DNA from: Barrientosiimonas humi
GTDB taxonomy: Bacteria > Actinomycetota > Actinomycetes > Actinomycetales > Dermatophilaceae
Assembly (NCBI RefSeq): GCF_006716095.1
Contig: NZ_VFOK01000001.1
Location: 2,325,375 to 2,389,374 of the forward strand
Direction: 5' to 3'
Length of the DNA: 64,000 bases
Of the stretch, positions 7,702-16,289 are shown piece by piece (the stretch's first letter is position 1; every line of letters starts with the position of its first letter). The position numbers and the translations under genes are program-made. The notes under the pieces are model-generated. The model did not search any database and had not been told where the DNA came from. It saw only the letters and a program-made list of their open reading frames with translations.

Positions 7702-9110
7702 CACGCCTCCCGCATGGTCTGGTCGGGGCCGACGATGCCGGTGACCGTGCTGTCGTACGCCTTCGCGGCCGCGGCGGGTGACCCGCCGAGCATCACGGAC
7801 TCGGAGGCGATCTGGATCGCGTTGGACACCTGCGGGTACGGCGCGAGCGCCGGTCGGTACGTCGTGTTCTTCACCAGGTCGGTGAAGAAGGGGATGAACG
7901 GCGAGCCGTTGCGGTACGCCGGCTGGGCCGCGACGTCCGTGCGCACCGTGACGTTGCCGTCGGCGACGGTGAAGTCGGTCATGTTCTCGGTGCTGGCCAG
8001 CACCTTGAGCAGCTCCCAGGCGAGGTCGGGGCGCGATGCCTTGGCGGGCAGGGCCCACAGCCAGCCGCCCGAGAGGGTCACCATCCCCGGCGCCTGGCCG
8101 CGCTGGGTCGGCATCCGCGCCATGCGCATGACCTGGGCCGCCTGCGGCCACTCTCCCGACGCGCCCTCGCGCCAGGCGGAGCTGATCCAGCTGCCGTCGA
8201 CGGCCATCGCGATCTTGCCCTGGGGGAACCAGGCGTTGTTGATCTGCTCGCTGAGGTTGGGGTCGAGCGCGCTGTTCAGCGGCGGTCCGAGCTTCTCGGC
8301 GAACAGGGTGCGCACGAAGCCGAGGCTGTCGAGGAACCCCTTGCTGCCGAGCACCCACTTGCGGGCGTCCTGGTCGTACAGCGTGGAGTCGGTGCCGTAG
8401 AGCAGCATCTCGAACCCCTGCATCGAGGTCTTCTCGCCGGAGGCCTTGCTGGCGTACAGGTTCAGCGGGATGACGCCGGGCAGCCGGCGCTTGATCGTGC
8501 GGGCGGCGGTCAGCACGTCCGCCCAGGTGCGCGGCTGCCACGGCACCGGCAGGCCGGCCCGGCGGAACAGCTCGGAGTGGTACCAGATCGCGCGGGTGTC
8601 GGTGGAGGTCGGGACGCCGTAGCGCTTGCCGTCCTCGGCCTTGACCGCGTCACGGGTGACGGGCTGGAAGTAGCGCCACTGCGGCCAGTCGGCGAGGTAG
8701 TCGTCGATCGGGCGCAGGTACCCCGCCGCCACGTCGGAGTTGAGGATGAAGGTGTCCTCGTAGACCAGGTCGGTCGCGGTGCGCGGCGAGCTCATCATCA
8801 GGTCGTTCTTGGTGAAGTAGTCGTTCTCGGCCGCGACCAGCGGCACCAGGTCGACCGCGAGCTCGGGCCGCTGCTGGCTGAACTGGCGGGCCACCTCGGT
8901 GATGTAGTTGCGCATCACCTGCCCGGAGCCGAACTGCTGATAGCTCACCCGCAGCGTGCTGGCCGTGTCCTGCCCGCCGCAGCCGGCGAGGGCCGAGGCG
9001 ATCGGCACGGCGAACGCCGCGCCGCCGATCATCCGGATCACGTCTCGTCGGGAGTGCCCCTGCGCGGGGTGCCAGGGCCGGGCGTCGGGTGGAGGTCGGT
9101 GCGCGTCCAT
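7701..9110 (-). CDS. Sugar ABC transporter substrate-binding lipoprotein
   Basis: This 469-residue extracytoplasmic solute receptor is the first gene of the sugar operon. The N-terminus has a twin-arginine motif SRRDVIR around residues 20-26, a hydrophobic stretch and the lipobox LAGC with Cys about residue 44, so Tat export and lipid anchoring are likely. The body is a typical family 1 (MalE/UgpB-like) binding protein with the conserved GVPTSTDTRAIWY and a GWLWALP segment. The extra N-terminal residues before the twin arginines may mean a later true start. Its promoter should lie in the 190 bp before cdd, a stretch that also contains repeat B2. Confidence 0.9.
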   Translation of the reverse strand: MDAHRPPPDARPWHPAQGHSRRDVIRMIGGAAFAVPIASALAGCGGQDTASTLRVSYQQFGSGQVMRNYITEVARQFSQQRPELAVDLVPLVAAENDYFTKNDLMMSSPRTATDLVYEDTFILNSDVAAGYLRPIDDYLADWPQWRYFQPVTRDAVKAEDGKRYGVPTSTDTRAIWYHSELFRRAGLPVPWQPRTWADVLTAARTIKRRLPGVIPLNLYASKASGEKTSMQGFEMLLYGTDSTLYDQDARKWVLGSKGFLDSLGFVRTLFAEKLGPPLNSALDPNLSEQINNAWFPQGKIAMAVDGSWISSAWREGASGEWPQAAQVMRMARMPTQRGQAPGMVTLSGGWLWALPAKASRPDLAWELLKVLASTENMTDFTVADGNVTVRTDVAAQPAYRNGSPFIPFFTDLVKNTTYRPALAPYPQVSNAIQIASESVMLGGSPAAAAKAYDSTVTGIVGPDQTMREA

Positions 9111-9231
9111 CGGGTCCTTCGGGTGCCGGGGAGCCGCGGGGTGTGACTCGGGTCACGTCAGCCTGGCAAAGAAGTGCCGCCCGATGGGGTGAACCGGTTA
9201 ATCCTTATCCCCCGGTGACCTGCGCGAACCT

Positions 9232-9290
9232 CGCTCGAGACACCCGACAATGAGCGAGACGACCAGGCATGCCTGGTCGTCTCGCTCATT
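9232..9290. terminator. 59-nt repeat B2 with perfect 42-nt palindrome
   Basis: Bases 9249-9290 are a perfect 21+21 palindrome centred on GGCATGCC. The 59-nt element is a direct copy of the one at 5794-5852, differing at three positions. It begins 10 bp after the cdd stop on the minus strand and precedes the sugar operon. Here it would act as a terminator insulating the two operons. Confidence 0.8.
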
Positions 9291-9300
9291 CTTGAGGTGG

Positions 9301-9699
9301 TCAGGCGGGGTGCAGGTCGTCGGCGCCGAACGCCTGCGGCAGCACCTCACGCATGGGCAGCGCGCCCTCGGGGGTGTCGAGCAGGCAGTCGGGGCCGCCG
9401 TTCTCCCAGAGCAGCTGGCGGCAGCGGCCGCACGGCATGAGGGCCGCGCCGTCGCGGTTCACGCATGCGACGGCGACGAACCGCCCGCCCCCGGTGCGGT
9501 GCAGCTGCGACACCATGCCGCACTCGGCGCACAGGCCGACGCCGTAGGCGGCGTTCTCGACGTTGCAGCCGCTCACGACCCGCCCGTCGTCGACCAGCCC
9601 GGCGACGCCGACCGGGAACCCGCTGTACGGCGCGTAGGCCGTGCGCATGGCCGTCACCGCCTCGCGGCGCAGCGCCGCCCAGTCCACCTCGGGGATCAC
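9301..9699 (-). CDS. cdd: Cytidine deaminase
   Basis: This 132-residue homotetrameric-type cytidine/deoxycytidine deaminase yields uridine/deoxyuridine. The zinc site is visible: CNVENAAYGVGLCAE with the catalytic Glu after the first zinc ligand, and PCGRCRQ supplying two more Cys. The length matches the small T-CDA class. It starts at GTG 9699, overlapping the permease stop by four bases (GTGA), so it is translated as the last gene of the nucleoside transporter operon. Uridine produced here is the substrate of the nearby deoA product. Confidence 0.95.
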   Translation of the reverse strand: MIPEVDWAALRREAVTAMRTAYAPYSGFPVGVAGLVDDGRVVSGCNVENAAYGVGLCAECGMVSQLHRTGGGRFVAVACVNRDGAALMPCGRCRQLLWENGGPDCLLDTPEGALPMREVLPQAFGADDLHPA

Positions 9700-10961
9700 T
9701 GCCCCTCGCCGCGGCGATAGATCTTGCCGTCGGCCGCGGGCATGCGCAGCCGTTGCGAGGCGAGCGCCATGACCAGCAGCGTGACGACGTACGGCGTGGT
9801 GCTGGCGAGCTCGCTGCTGACCGTGTCGGTGAGCAGGTAGAGCAGCAGCGCCGCACCGGCGAAGGCGATGGCCAGCACGCCCTGCAGCGTCTTGCCCTTC
9901 TTGACCAGCTGCCACAGGCCGACGGCCAGCAGCACCACGGCGGCGACCAGGATCATCGCGTGGATGTTGCTGCCGCCGCCGCGCAGCCGGGCGGCGTCGG
10001 TGTAGCCGAACAGCAGCGAGCCGGCGGCGAGTCCGCCGGGGCGCCAGTTGCCGAAGATCATCGCGGCCAGACCGATGTAGCCGCGGCCGCCGGTCTGCCC
10101 CTCGCGGTAGGAGTTGGCGGCGACCTGCGCGAGGAACGACCCGGCGAGGCCGGCCATCGCGCCGGAGATCAGCACGGCGAGGAACTTGTAGCGGTAGACG
10201 TTGACGCCGAGCGTCTCGGCGGCGACCGGCGACTCACCGCACGCGCGCAGGCGCAGGCCGAAGGGCGTACGCCACAGCACCCACCAGGACACGACGACCA
10301 GGGCGATCGCGAGCAGGGTGACGACGGACAGGTTGGTGAGCAGCCCGCGCAGGATGCCCGCGACGTCGGACAGCAGGAAGGTGCCCTGCTGCTCGAGGTC
10401 GCCGAGCGGCTCGCTGATGCCGGGCACCGACAGACGCGGCAGCGGGTCCAGCGGGGGCGACTGGGTCGGGCCGCCGCCCTGCAGCCCGACGAACGTGCGG
10501 GTCGCGAGGAAGGCCGCCGCCCCGGGCGCGATGACGTTGATCGCGACACCGGAGACGATGTGGTCGACGCCGAAGACGACGGTCGCGAGCGCGTGCAGCG
10601 CCGCGCCGAGCAGCCCGGCGACGATGCCGCCGACGAGCCCCATCCACGGGCCCCACTGGATCGCGGCGAACGCGGCGCCCCAGGTGCCGAGGATCATCAT
10701 GCCCTCGAGACCGATGTTGACCACGCCCGCGCGCTCGGACCACAGCCCGCCCAGGGCGGCCAGGCCGATCGGCACCGCACCGATGAGCGCGGCGTTGACG
10801 ACGCCGCTGGAGTCGATGTCGTCGGCGCCGGTGACCACCCGCAGCAGCGACACCAGCACCAGGCCAGCGAGGGCGCCGAGCAGCCAGTACTTCGGGGGCA
10901 CCCGGCGCGGCGCGCGCCGCGGCTCGGCGGTGTGCGTGCCGACCTCGAGCCCGGTGGTCAT
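9696..10961 (-). CDS. Nucleoside ABC transporter permease (NupQ/BmpE-like)
   Basis: This 421-residue membrane protein of the branched-chain/BMP permease family has about ten hydrophobic segments. Recognisable family stretches are LWSERAGVVNIGLEGMMILG and RGYIGLAAMIFGNWRP, the latter lying in the cytoplasmic loop that docks the ATPase. The start is ATG 10961, overlapping the preceding permease by ATGA. It pairs with the product of 10958-12142. Homologous systems (Bacillus NupNOPQ, Streptococcus and Treponema BMP systems) import purine and pyrimidine nucleosides, which fits cdd, deoA and add nearby. Confidence 0.92.
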   Translation of the reverse strand: MTTGLEVGTHTAEPRRAPRRVPPKYWLLGALAGLVLVSLLRVVTGADDIDSSGVVNAALIGAVPIGLAALGGLWSERAGVVNIGLEGMMILGTWGAAFAAIQWGPWMGLVGGIVAGLLGAALHALATVVFGVDHIVSGVAINVIAPGAAAFLATRTFVGLQGGGPTQSPPLDPLPRLSVPGISEPLGDLEQQGTFLLSDVAGILRGLLTNLSVVTLLAIALVVVSWWVLWRTPFGLRLRACGESPVAAETLGVNVYRYKFLAVLISGAMAGLAGSFLAQVAANSYREGQTGGRGYIGLAAMIFGNWRPGGLAAGSLLFGYTDAARLRGGGSNIHAMILVAAVVLLAVGLWQLVKKGKTLQGVLAIAFAGAALLLYLLTDTVSSELASTTPYVVTLLVMALASQRLRMPAADGKIYRRGEGQ

Positions 10962-12142
10962 GCCTGCGCCCCGGTGGTCTCGGCGGGGCGCTTGTCCTGG
11001 GCGGCCAGCTCGCGGGTCACCTGTTGCTGCTCCATCCGTCGCTGGAACCGGCGTACGACCTCGTAGGCGATGACGACGGCCAGCACCATCACGCCCTGGA
11101 TGATCTTGACGATCGAGTCGTCGACGTCGGTGGCGATCGGCAGGGTGACCGCCTGCTGCTCGAGGTAGGCCCACAGCAGCGCCCCGAGCGCGACCCCGAC
11201 CGGGTGGTTGCGGCCGAGCAGCGCGATCGCGATGCCCGAGAAGCCCAGCCCGGACTGGAAGTCGGTGCCGTAGTTGAAGTTCTCGCCGAGCAGCAGCGGC
11301 AGCCCGACCAGGCCCGCGACGGCGCCGGACATGAGCATCGAGACCAGCACCATCTTCTTGACGTCGACGCCGCTCGCGACGGCCGCGCTCTCGGAGCGGC
11401 CGGTGGCGCGCAGGTCGAACCCGAAGCGGGTGCGGTTGATGACGAACCAGTAGAGGAAGCCCACGAGGATCGCGAGGAAGATCAGGCCGTAGACCTGCCG
11501 GCCGGTGCCGGGGACCAGGCTGAGGCCGGGGATGCGCGAGCTCTCCGGCAGGTCCTTGGTGCCGATGTCGTTGGAGCCGGCCTCCTGCTCGGCCGCGACC
11601 CGCGCCAGCAGCCACGCGACGACGCCGGTGGCGATGGCGTTGAGCATGATCGTGGAGATGACCTCGCTGACGCCGCGGGTCACCTTGAGCCAGCCGGCGA
11701 TGCCGGCCCACAGCGCGCCGCACATCATCGCGGTGATCAGGATGAGCACGATGTTGAGCGGCCCGGGCAGCCACGCCTCGCCGCCGACGGCGGCCGCGGC
11801 GAACGCGGCCACGCGGTACTGCCCGTCGACGCCGATGTTGAACAGGTTCATCCGGAAGCCGATGGCCACGGCGATCGCGGAGAAGTAGAGCACCGTCGCG
11901 CTGTTGATGATGATGACCGTCTGGCTGGCGCTCGGCTGGGTGAGCATCTGGCGCCACACCTCACCGACCGGGTCGCCGGTCGCGAGCAGCACCAGCGACG
12001 TGACGACGATCGCGACGAGCAGCGCGAGCACGGGGGCGGCCACCGCGAGACCGATCGCGCGCAGGTCGACCCGGCCGCGGGCGTACGACTTCGGCGGGGT
12101 GGGCCCGCCCGGCGCCTCCGCCTCGGGGCTGGCGTGGCTCAT
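10958..12142 (-). CDS. Nucleoside ABC transporter permease (NupP/BmpD-like)
   Basis: This 394-residue membrane protein has a polar, proline-containing N-terminus of about 25 residues and some nine hydrophobic segments. IGFRMNLFNIGVDGQYRVA and the GLGFSGIAIALLGRNHPVG loop are characteristic of BMP-type nucleoside permeases. ATG 12142 overlaps the ATPase stop by four bases, and an open frame continuing upstream shows no permease similarity. A charged C-terminal tail of about 35 residues follows the last helix. Confidence 0.92.
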   Translation of the reverse strand: MSHASPEAEAPGGPTPPKSYARGRVDLRAIGLAVAAPVLALLVAIVVTSLVLLATGDPVGEVWRQMLTQPSASQTVIIINSATVLYFSAIAVAIGFRMNLFNIGVDGQYRVAAFAAAAVGGEAWLPGPLNIVLILITAMMCGALWAGIAGWLKVTRGVSEVISTIMLNAIATGVVAWLLARVAAEQEAGSNDIGTKDLPESSRIPGLSLVPGTGRQVYGLIFLAILVGFLYWFVINRTRFGFDLRATGRSESAAVASGVDVKKMVLVSMLMSGAVAGLVGLPLLLGENFNYGTDFQSGLGFSGIAIALLGRNHPVGVALGALLWAYLEQQAVTLPIATDVDDSIVKIIQGVMVLAVVIAYEVVRRFQRRMEQQQVTRELAAQDKRPAETTGAQA

Positions 12143-13677
12143 GCGCTCTCCTCCTGGCTCGCGCCGGTCATGGCCGACCCGAGCTGCTCGGCGGTGACGG
12201 TGTCGGGGTCGAACGTGCCGACCAGCCGGCCGCGCAGGATGACCCGGATGGTGTCGGACAGGCCGATGAGCTCGTCGAGGTCGGCCGAGATCAGCAGCAC
12301 GCCCAGTCCCTCGCGGCGGGCGGCGCGGATGTGGTCCCAGATCGCGGCCTGCGCGCCGACGTCGACGCCGCGGGTCGGGTGGGAGGCCACGAGCACCTTC
12401 GGCTGGTGGCTCATCTCGCGGCCGATGATCAGCTTCTGCTGGTTGCCGCCGGACAGCGAGCCGGCGGTGACGTTGATCCCCGGCGTGCGCACGTCGTAGG
12501 TCTGCACGATCCGCTCGGTGTCGTCCTTGGCGGCCCTGGCGTCGATCAGCGCGCCCTTGACGTTGGGCGGCTCGGTCTGGTGGCCGAGGATGCGGTTCTC
12601 CCACAGCGGCGCGTCGAGCAGCAGCCCGTGCCGGTGCCGGTCGGCGGGGACGTAACCGATGCCGGCCTCGCGGATCTGCCGGGTGTGCCAGTCGGTGATG
12701 TCGGTGTCGCCGAAGTGCACGGTGCCGGCGTCGGAGTCGACCATGCCCATGACGATCTCGACGAGCTCCTCCTGGCCGTTGCCCTCGACGCCGGCGATGC
12801 CGACGACCTCGCCGGCGTGCACGGTGAGGTCGATGTCGTCGAGCACCGCCGGGCCGGCGCCCTTGCGCAGGGTGAGGTCGGTGAGCTGCAGCACGACCCG
12901 GTCGGTGACCGTCGACTCCTCGGTGTCGGGCGTGGGCAGCTGCGAGCCGACCATCAGCTCGGCCAGCTGGCGCGCGGTGACGCCCTTCGGGTCGACGGTC
13001 TGCACGGTGGTGCCGCGCCGGATGACGGTGATGTCGTCGGCGACCTTGAGCACCTCGTCGAGCTTGTGCGAGATGAAGATGATCGTCAGGCCCTCGGCCT
13101 TGAGCTCGGCGAGGTTGGCGAACAGCTCGTCGACCTCCTGCGGCACCAGCACCGCGGTCGGCTCGTCGAGGATGAGGATCTGGGCGCCGCGATAGAGCAC
13201 CTTGAGGATCTCGACGCGCTGCCGGGAGCCCACCCCGAGGTCGGCGACCAGGTCGTCGGCGTGCACGCCCAGGCCGTACGCCTGGCTGATCTTCTCGATC
13301 TCGCGCCGGGCGGCGCCGCCGATGCCGTGCAGCTTCTCCGCGCCGAGCACGACGTTCTCCAGCACGGTGAGGTTGTCGGCCAGCATGAAGTGCTGGAACA
13401 CCATGCCGATGCCGGCCTCGATGGCGTCGGTCGGGCTGTGCAGCTCGACCTGCCGGCCGTTGATGGTGATGGTGCCCTCGTCGGGCCGCTGCACGCCGTA
13501 CAGGATCTTCATCAGGGTCGACTTGCCCGCGCCGTTCTCGCCCACGACCGCGTGCACGGTGCCGCGGCGCACGGAGATCTCGACGTCCTTGTTGGCGACG
13601 ACACCCGGGAAGCGCTTGGTGATGCCGTGCAGCTCGACGGCCAGCTGGCCGGCCGGGCTCTGGGGGTCTGCGCTGAT
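12139..13677 (-). CDS. Nucleoside ABC transporter ATPase (NupO-like), probable ATC start
   Basis: This double-cassette ATPase powers the nucleoside importer. In cassette 1 the Walker A GENGAGKST lies near residue 47 of the full form and ILDEPTAVLVPQE is its Walker B region. In cassette 2 the signature is SLSGGNQQK and the degenerate Walker B reads VASHPTRGVDVG. The first ATG/GTG/TTG in frame is GTG 13572, directly before RRGTVHAVVGENG. That start would remove the first beta strand and A-loop, which are encoded upstream as LAVELHGITKRFPGVVANKD. The only start-like codon with a good ribosome site is ATC 13677, eight bases after AGGAG, giving 512 residues. Use of ATC is inferred; a sequencing change at this codon is the alternative. 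Confidence 0.85.
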   Translation of the reverse strand: MSADPQSPAGQLAVELHGITKRFPGVVANKDVEISVRRGTVHAVVGENGAGKSTLMKILYGVQRPDEGTITINGRQVELHSPTDAIEAGIGMVFQHFMLADNLTVLENVVLGAEKLHGIGGAARREIEKISQAYGLGVHADDLVADLGVGSRQRVEILKVLYRGAQILILDEPTAVLVPQEVDELFANLAELKAEGLTIIFISHKLDEVLKVADDITVIRRGTTVQTVDPKGVTARQLAELMVGSQLPTPDTEESTVTDRVVLQLTDLTLRKGAGPAVLDDIDLTVHAGEVVGIAGVEGNGQEELVEIVMGMVDSDAGTVHFGDTDITDWHTRQIREAGIGYVPADRHRHGLLLDAPLWENRILGHQTEPPNVKGALIDARAAKDDTERIVQTYDVRTPGINVTAGSLSGGNQQKLIIGREMSHQPKVLVASHPTRGVDVGAQAAIWDHIRAARREGLGVLLISADLDELIGLSDTIRVILRGRLVGTFDPDTVTAEQLGSAMTGASQEESA

Positions 13678-13685
13678 GGCGAACG

Positions 13686-13690
13686 CTCCT
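13686..13690 (-). promoter_or_regulatory. Shine-Dalgarno AGGAG for the ATPase gene
   Basis: AGGAG on the minus strand lies eight bases before the ATC at 13677. No ATG, GTG or TTG in the ATPase frame lies downstream before 13572, where no comparable site is seen. This site is the main reason for proposing the ATC start. Confidence 0.6.
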
Positions 13691-13751
13691 GGTCCGGGCC
13701 CGCAGCGTCGCGGGCGTCGTGGTTGGGGCGGGACGGTTCGGCGGGGACGAC

Positions 13752-13785
13752 GACCCGGGTGGCACGGTAGCGCGCCACCCGGGTC
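13752..13785. terminator. Stem-loop between the BMP lipoprotein and the ATPase
   Basis: A perfect 12-bp GC-rich stem (GACCCGGGTGGC and its complement) encloses a 10-base loop. It lies in the 139-bp gap after the binding-protein gene and has no T-tract. In binding-protein operons such a structure commonly stabilises the first message or partly terminates, giving more receptor than channel; that role is inferred here. Confidence 0.65.
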
Positions 13786-13816
13786 GGTGTCGTGAGGTGC
13801 GGCCGGGCCGCGCAGG

Positions 13817-14869
13817 TCAGCTCGCGGGCACCTTGATGGTGCCGTCGACGATCTGCTTCTGCAGGGCGTCCAGCTGCGGCTTGATGTCGTTGATGTGCCC
13901 GCCGGTGGTGGCGACGCTGACGCCGCCGTCCTTCAGCGTGAAGGTGCGCACGCCCGCCTTGAACGAGTCGTCCTTGACCGACTTGATGAAGTCGAAGACG
14001 CCGACGTTCACGTTCTTGACCATCGAGGTCAGGATGAGCGGACGCACGGCCGGGTCGGCGGTCAGCGCCTGGTCGGAGTCGACGCCGATGGCCCACTTGC
14101 CCTTGCTCGCACCGCCCGCGGCGTTGGCGGCGTTGAACACGCCCGCGCCCGAACCGCCGGCCGCCTGGTAGACGATGTCGGCGCCCTTCTGGTACATGCC
14201 GTCGGCCGCGGTCTTGCCCTTGGCCGAGTCGGCGAAGCCGCTGAAGTCCGGCGGCTGGGTGAGGTAGGTGGTGTCGACCTTGATGCTCGGGTCGATCTTC
14301 TGGGCGCCGGCCTTGTAGCCCGCCTCGAACTTCTTGATCAGCGGGGTCTGCACGCCGCCGACGAAGCCGATCTGCTTGCTCTTGGACTTCAGCGCGGCGG
14401 CCGCGCCGACGAGGTAGGAGCCCTCGTTCTCGGCGAAGGTGATCTGGGCGACGTTGGGGCCCTTGGAGTCGGCCGAGGCGTCGTCGATGATCGCGAACTT
14501 CACGTCGGGGTTGGCCTTGGCCATCTTGCCGACCGACTTCGCGTAGGCGTAGCCCACCGCGATGATCGTGGTGTAGCCGCCGTCGACCAGGCTCTGCAGG
14601 CGCTGCTCGCGGGCCGACTCCGACTCGCCGGTGCTGGCCTCGGACTCCTTGCCCTCGACGCCGAGCTCCTTCTTGGCCTGGTCGAGGCCGCGGGCGGCGG
14701 AGTCGTTGAACGACTGGTCGCCACGGCCGCCCACGTCGTAGGCGAGGCCGACCTTCATGGCGCCGTCGCCGGAGGCGCCCGCGCCGTCGCCGCTGTCGCT
14801 GGACCCGCAGGCCGTCAGTCCCAGGGCGAGAGTGGTGAATGCGGCGGTCATGCTGAGAGCGCGGCGCAC
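13817..14869 (-). CDS. BMP-family nucleoside-binding lipoprotein
   Basis: The 350-residue receptor is the first gene of the nucleoside importer operon. I start it at GTG 14869 because AAGGAG lies five bases upstream; the open frame continues further but without similarity. The N-terminus has Arg residues, a hydrophobic segment and the lipobox LTAC (Cys about 22). The mature part is a PBP1_BmpA/PnrA-like fold: KVGLAYDVGGRGDQSFND is the nucleoside-binding first strand and loop, and GGVQTPLIKKFEAGY and DIVYQAAGGSGAGVF are conserved family stretches. The product is expected to bind nucleosides outside the membrane and deliver them to the two permeases. Confidence 0.92.
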   Translation of the reverse strand: MRRALSMTAAFTTLALGLTACGSSDSGDGAGASGDGAMKVGLAYDVGGRGDQSFNDSAARGLDQAKKELGVEGKESEASTGESESAREQRLQSLVDGGYTTIIAVGYAYAKSVGKMAKANPDVKFAIIDDASADSKGPNVAQITFAENEGSYLVGAAAALKSKSKQIGFVGGVQTPLIKKFEAGYKAGAQKIDPSIKVDTTYLTQPPDFSGFADSAKGKTAADGMYQKGADIVYQAAGGSGAGVFNAANAAGGASKGKWAIGVDSDQALTADPAVRPLILTSMVKNVNVGVFDFIKSVKDDSFKAGVRTFTLKDGGVSVATTGGHINDIKPQLDALQKQIVDGTIKVPAS

Positions 14870-15024
14870 GGGATCTCCTTCGTTGCTCGGACGTCCCCGG
14901 CGCCTGGTGGGGTGGACGTGCCTGCGCCGCGGGACCGTTCGGCCTGGTGACGGCACGAACCGACCGGACTCTACTCGCGGGTCGCGCCCCGCGGGGAGGT
15001 CCTCCGTGCGGGGTGATCCAACCG

Positions 15025-16263
15025 TTACCGGATGGGCGAGGTGGCGTCTCCCGCACCGTGGTACAGCGCCGCGCCGGCCAGCAGCGTCGCGCCGTGACCG
15101 ATGGCGCGCTCGTCGACGACGAGGTCGCCCTGGTGGAGCTCGTACGTCGTCCCGCCCGGCGTGCGCGTGCCCAGCCGGGCCATCGCGCCGGGCACGTCGC
15201 CGAGGTACCAGGAGAAGTCCTCGCCGCCGAGCGACTGCCGCGTCGGCACGACGGCGGCCGGGCCGAGCGCGCTGCTCGCGGCGCGGCTGAGCGCCAGCAC
15301 CGACGCCGCCTGGTTGACCACCGGCGGCACGCCGCGGACGTACTCGGTCTGCACGCTCACGTCGTAGGGCGCCGCGACCTCCTGCACGATCTTCTCGACC
15401 CGCTCCCCCAGGTCGCGCCACGCCTCGACGTCGAGCACCCGGATGGTGCCGGAGGCCGAGCCGCTGGCGGGGATGACGTTCTGGGCGTTGCCGGCGTGCA
15501 CCGTGCCCCACACGAGCACCACGCCCGAGCGCGGGTCGAGCCGGCGAGACAGCGCAGCCGGGACGTCGGCGACGATCTTGCCGAGGGCGTAGACCAGGTC
15601 CTGGGTCAGGTGCGGGCGCGAGGTGTGGCCGCCCTTGCCGTGCAGGTTCACGGTGAGCGCGTCGCAGGCCGAGGTGATCGGGCCGGTCGCGAGGCCGACC
15701 TCGCCCACGTCGATGCTGGGGTCGCAGTGCACCGCGAAGATCTCGTCCACGCCGTCGAGCGCGCCGTGCTCCATCATGTGGTGCGCGCCGCCGGGGACCC
15801 GCTCCTCGGCGGGCTGGAACAGCAGCCGCACCGCGCGGCCCTGGGCCTCCAGCTCGTCCTGCACGTGGGCCAGCGCCAGCCCGGCGCCGAGGACCACGGT
15901 GGTGTGCACGTCGTGGCCGCAGCCGTGCGCGACGCCGTCGATGGTCGAGGCGTACTCCAGGCCGGTGCGGTCCTGGATCGGCAGCGCGTCGAGATCGGCG
16001 CGCAGCGCGACCCGGCGGGTCGGCTCGGCCGCCCCCACGTCGGCGATGACACCGGTCCCGGGAAGGCGGCGATGGCGTACGCCGGCGCGGGCCAGGTGCT
16101 CGCAGACGACGTCGGTGGTGCGCGTCTCCTGCCAGGACAGCTCGGGGTGGGAGTGCAGGTCGCGGCGGACCTGGACGAGCACGGGATCGAGCTCGGTGAC
16201 CCGGTCCCGCACCCGCTCGGTCAGCTCGCTTCCGAGGTGGTCGGTGGGGAGGGGACTGTTCAC
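15025..16263 (-). CDS. M20-family amidohydrolase (hippurate/IAA-amino-acid hydrolase type)
   Basis: This 412-residue metallo-hydrolase removes acyl groups from N-acylated amino acids or related amides. Motifs: RRDLHSHPELSWQE at the N-terminus, ALRADLDALPIQ, AHGCGHDVHTT with metal ligands, LLFQPAEERVPGG with the catalytic Glu, and the dimerisation domain beginning NLHGKGGHTSRPH. SLGGEDFSWYL gives the last ligand region. The substrate is not predictable. It sits between bmp and the barstar gene on the same strand, 27 bp after it. Co-transcription with pyrD-RNase-barstar is possible. Confidence 0.9.
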   Translation of the reverse strand: MNSPLPTDHLGSELTERVRDRVTELDPVLVQVRRDLHSHPELSWQETRTTDVVCEHLARAGVRHRRLPGTGVIADVGAAEPTRRVALRADLDALPIQDRTGLEYASTIDGVAHGCGHDVHTTVVLGAGLALAHVQDELEAQGRAVRLLFQPAEERVPGGAHHMMEHGALDGVDEIFAVHCDPSIDVGEVGLATGPITSACDALTVNLHGKGGHTSRPHLTQDLVYALGKIVADVPAALSRRLDPRSGVVLVWGTVHAGNAQNVIPASGSASGTIRVLDVEAWRDLGERVEKIVQEVAAPYDVSVQTEYVRGVPPVVNQAASVLALSRAASSALGPAAVVPTRQSLGGEDFSWYLGDVPGAMARLGTRTPGGTTYELHQGDLVVDERAIGHGATLLAGAALYHGAGDATSPIR

Positions 16264-16289
16264 AGTTGAATGATTCTACGCCCGTCGCC

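Noticed and set aside
5897-9110. Sugar ABC operon considered broken because it has no ATPase
   Set aside because: Importers of this type often use a shared ATPase encoded elsewhere, and all three genes are intact.
10958-13765. A 935-codon open frame on the minus strand spanning permease and ATPase DNA
   Set aside because: Only the part up to 12142 encodes the permease. The upstream part is an out-of-frame Arg/Pro/Gly-rich reading of the ATPase gene, a common effect of very high GC content.
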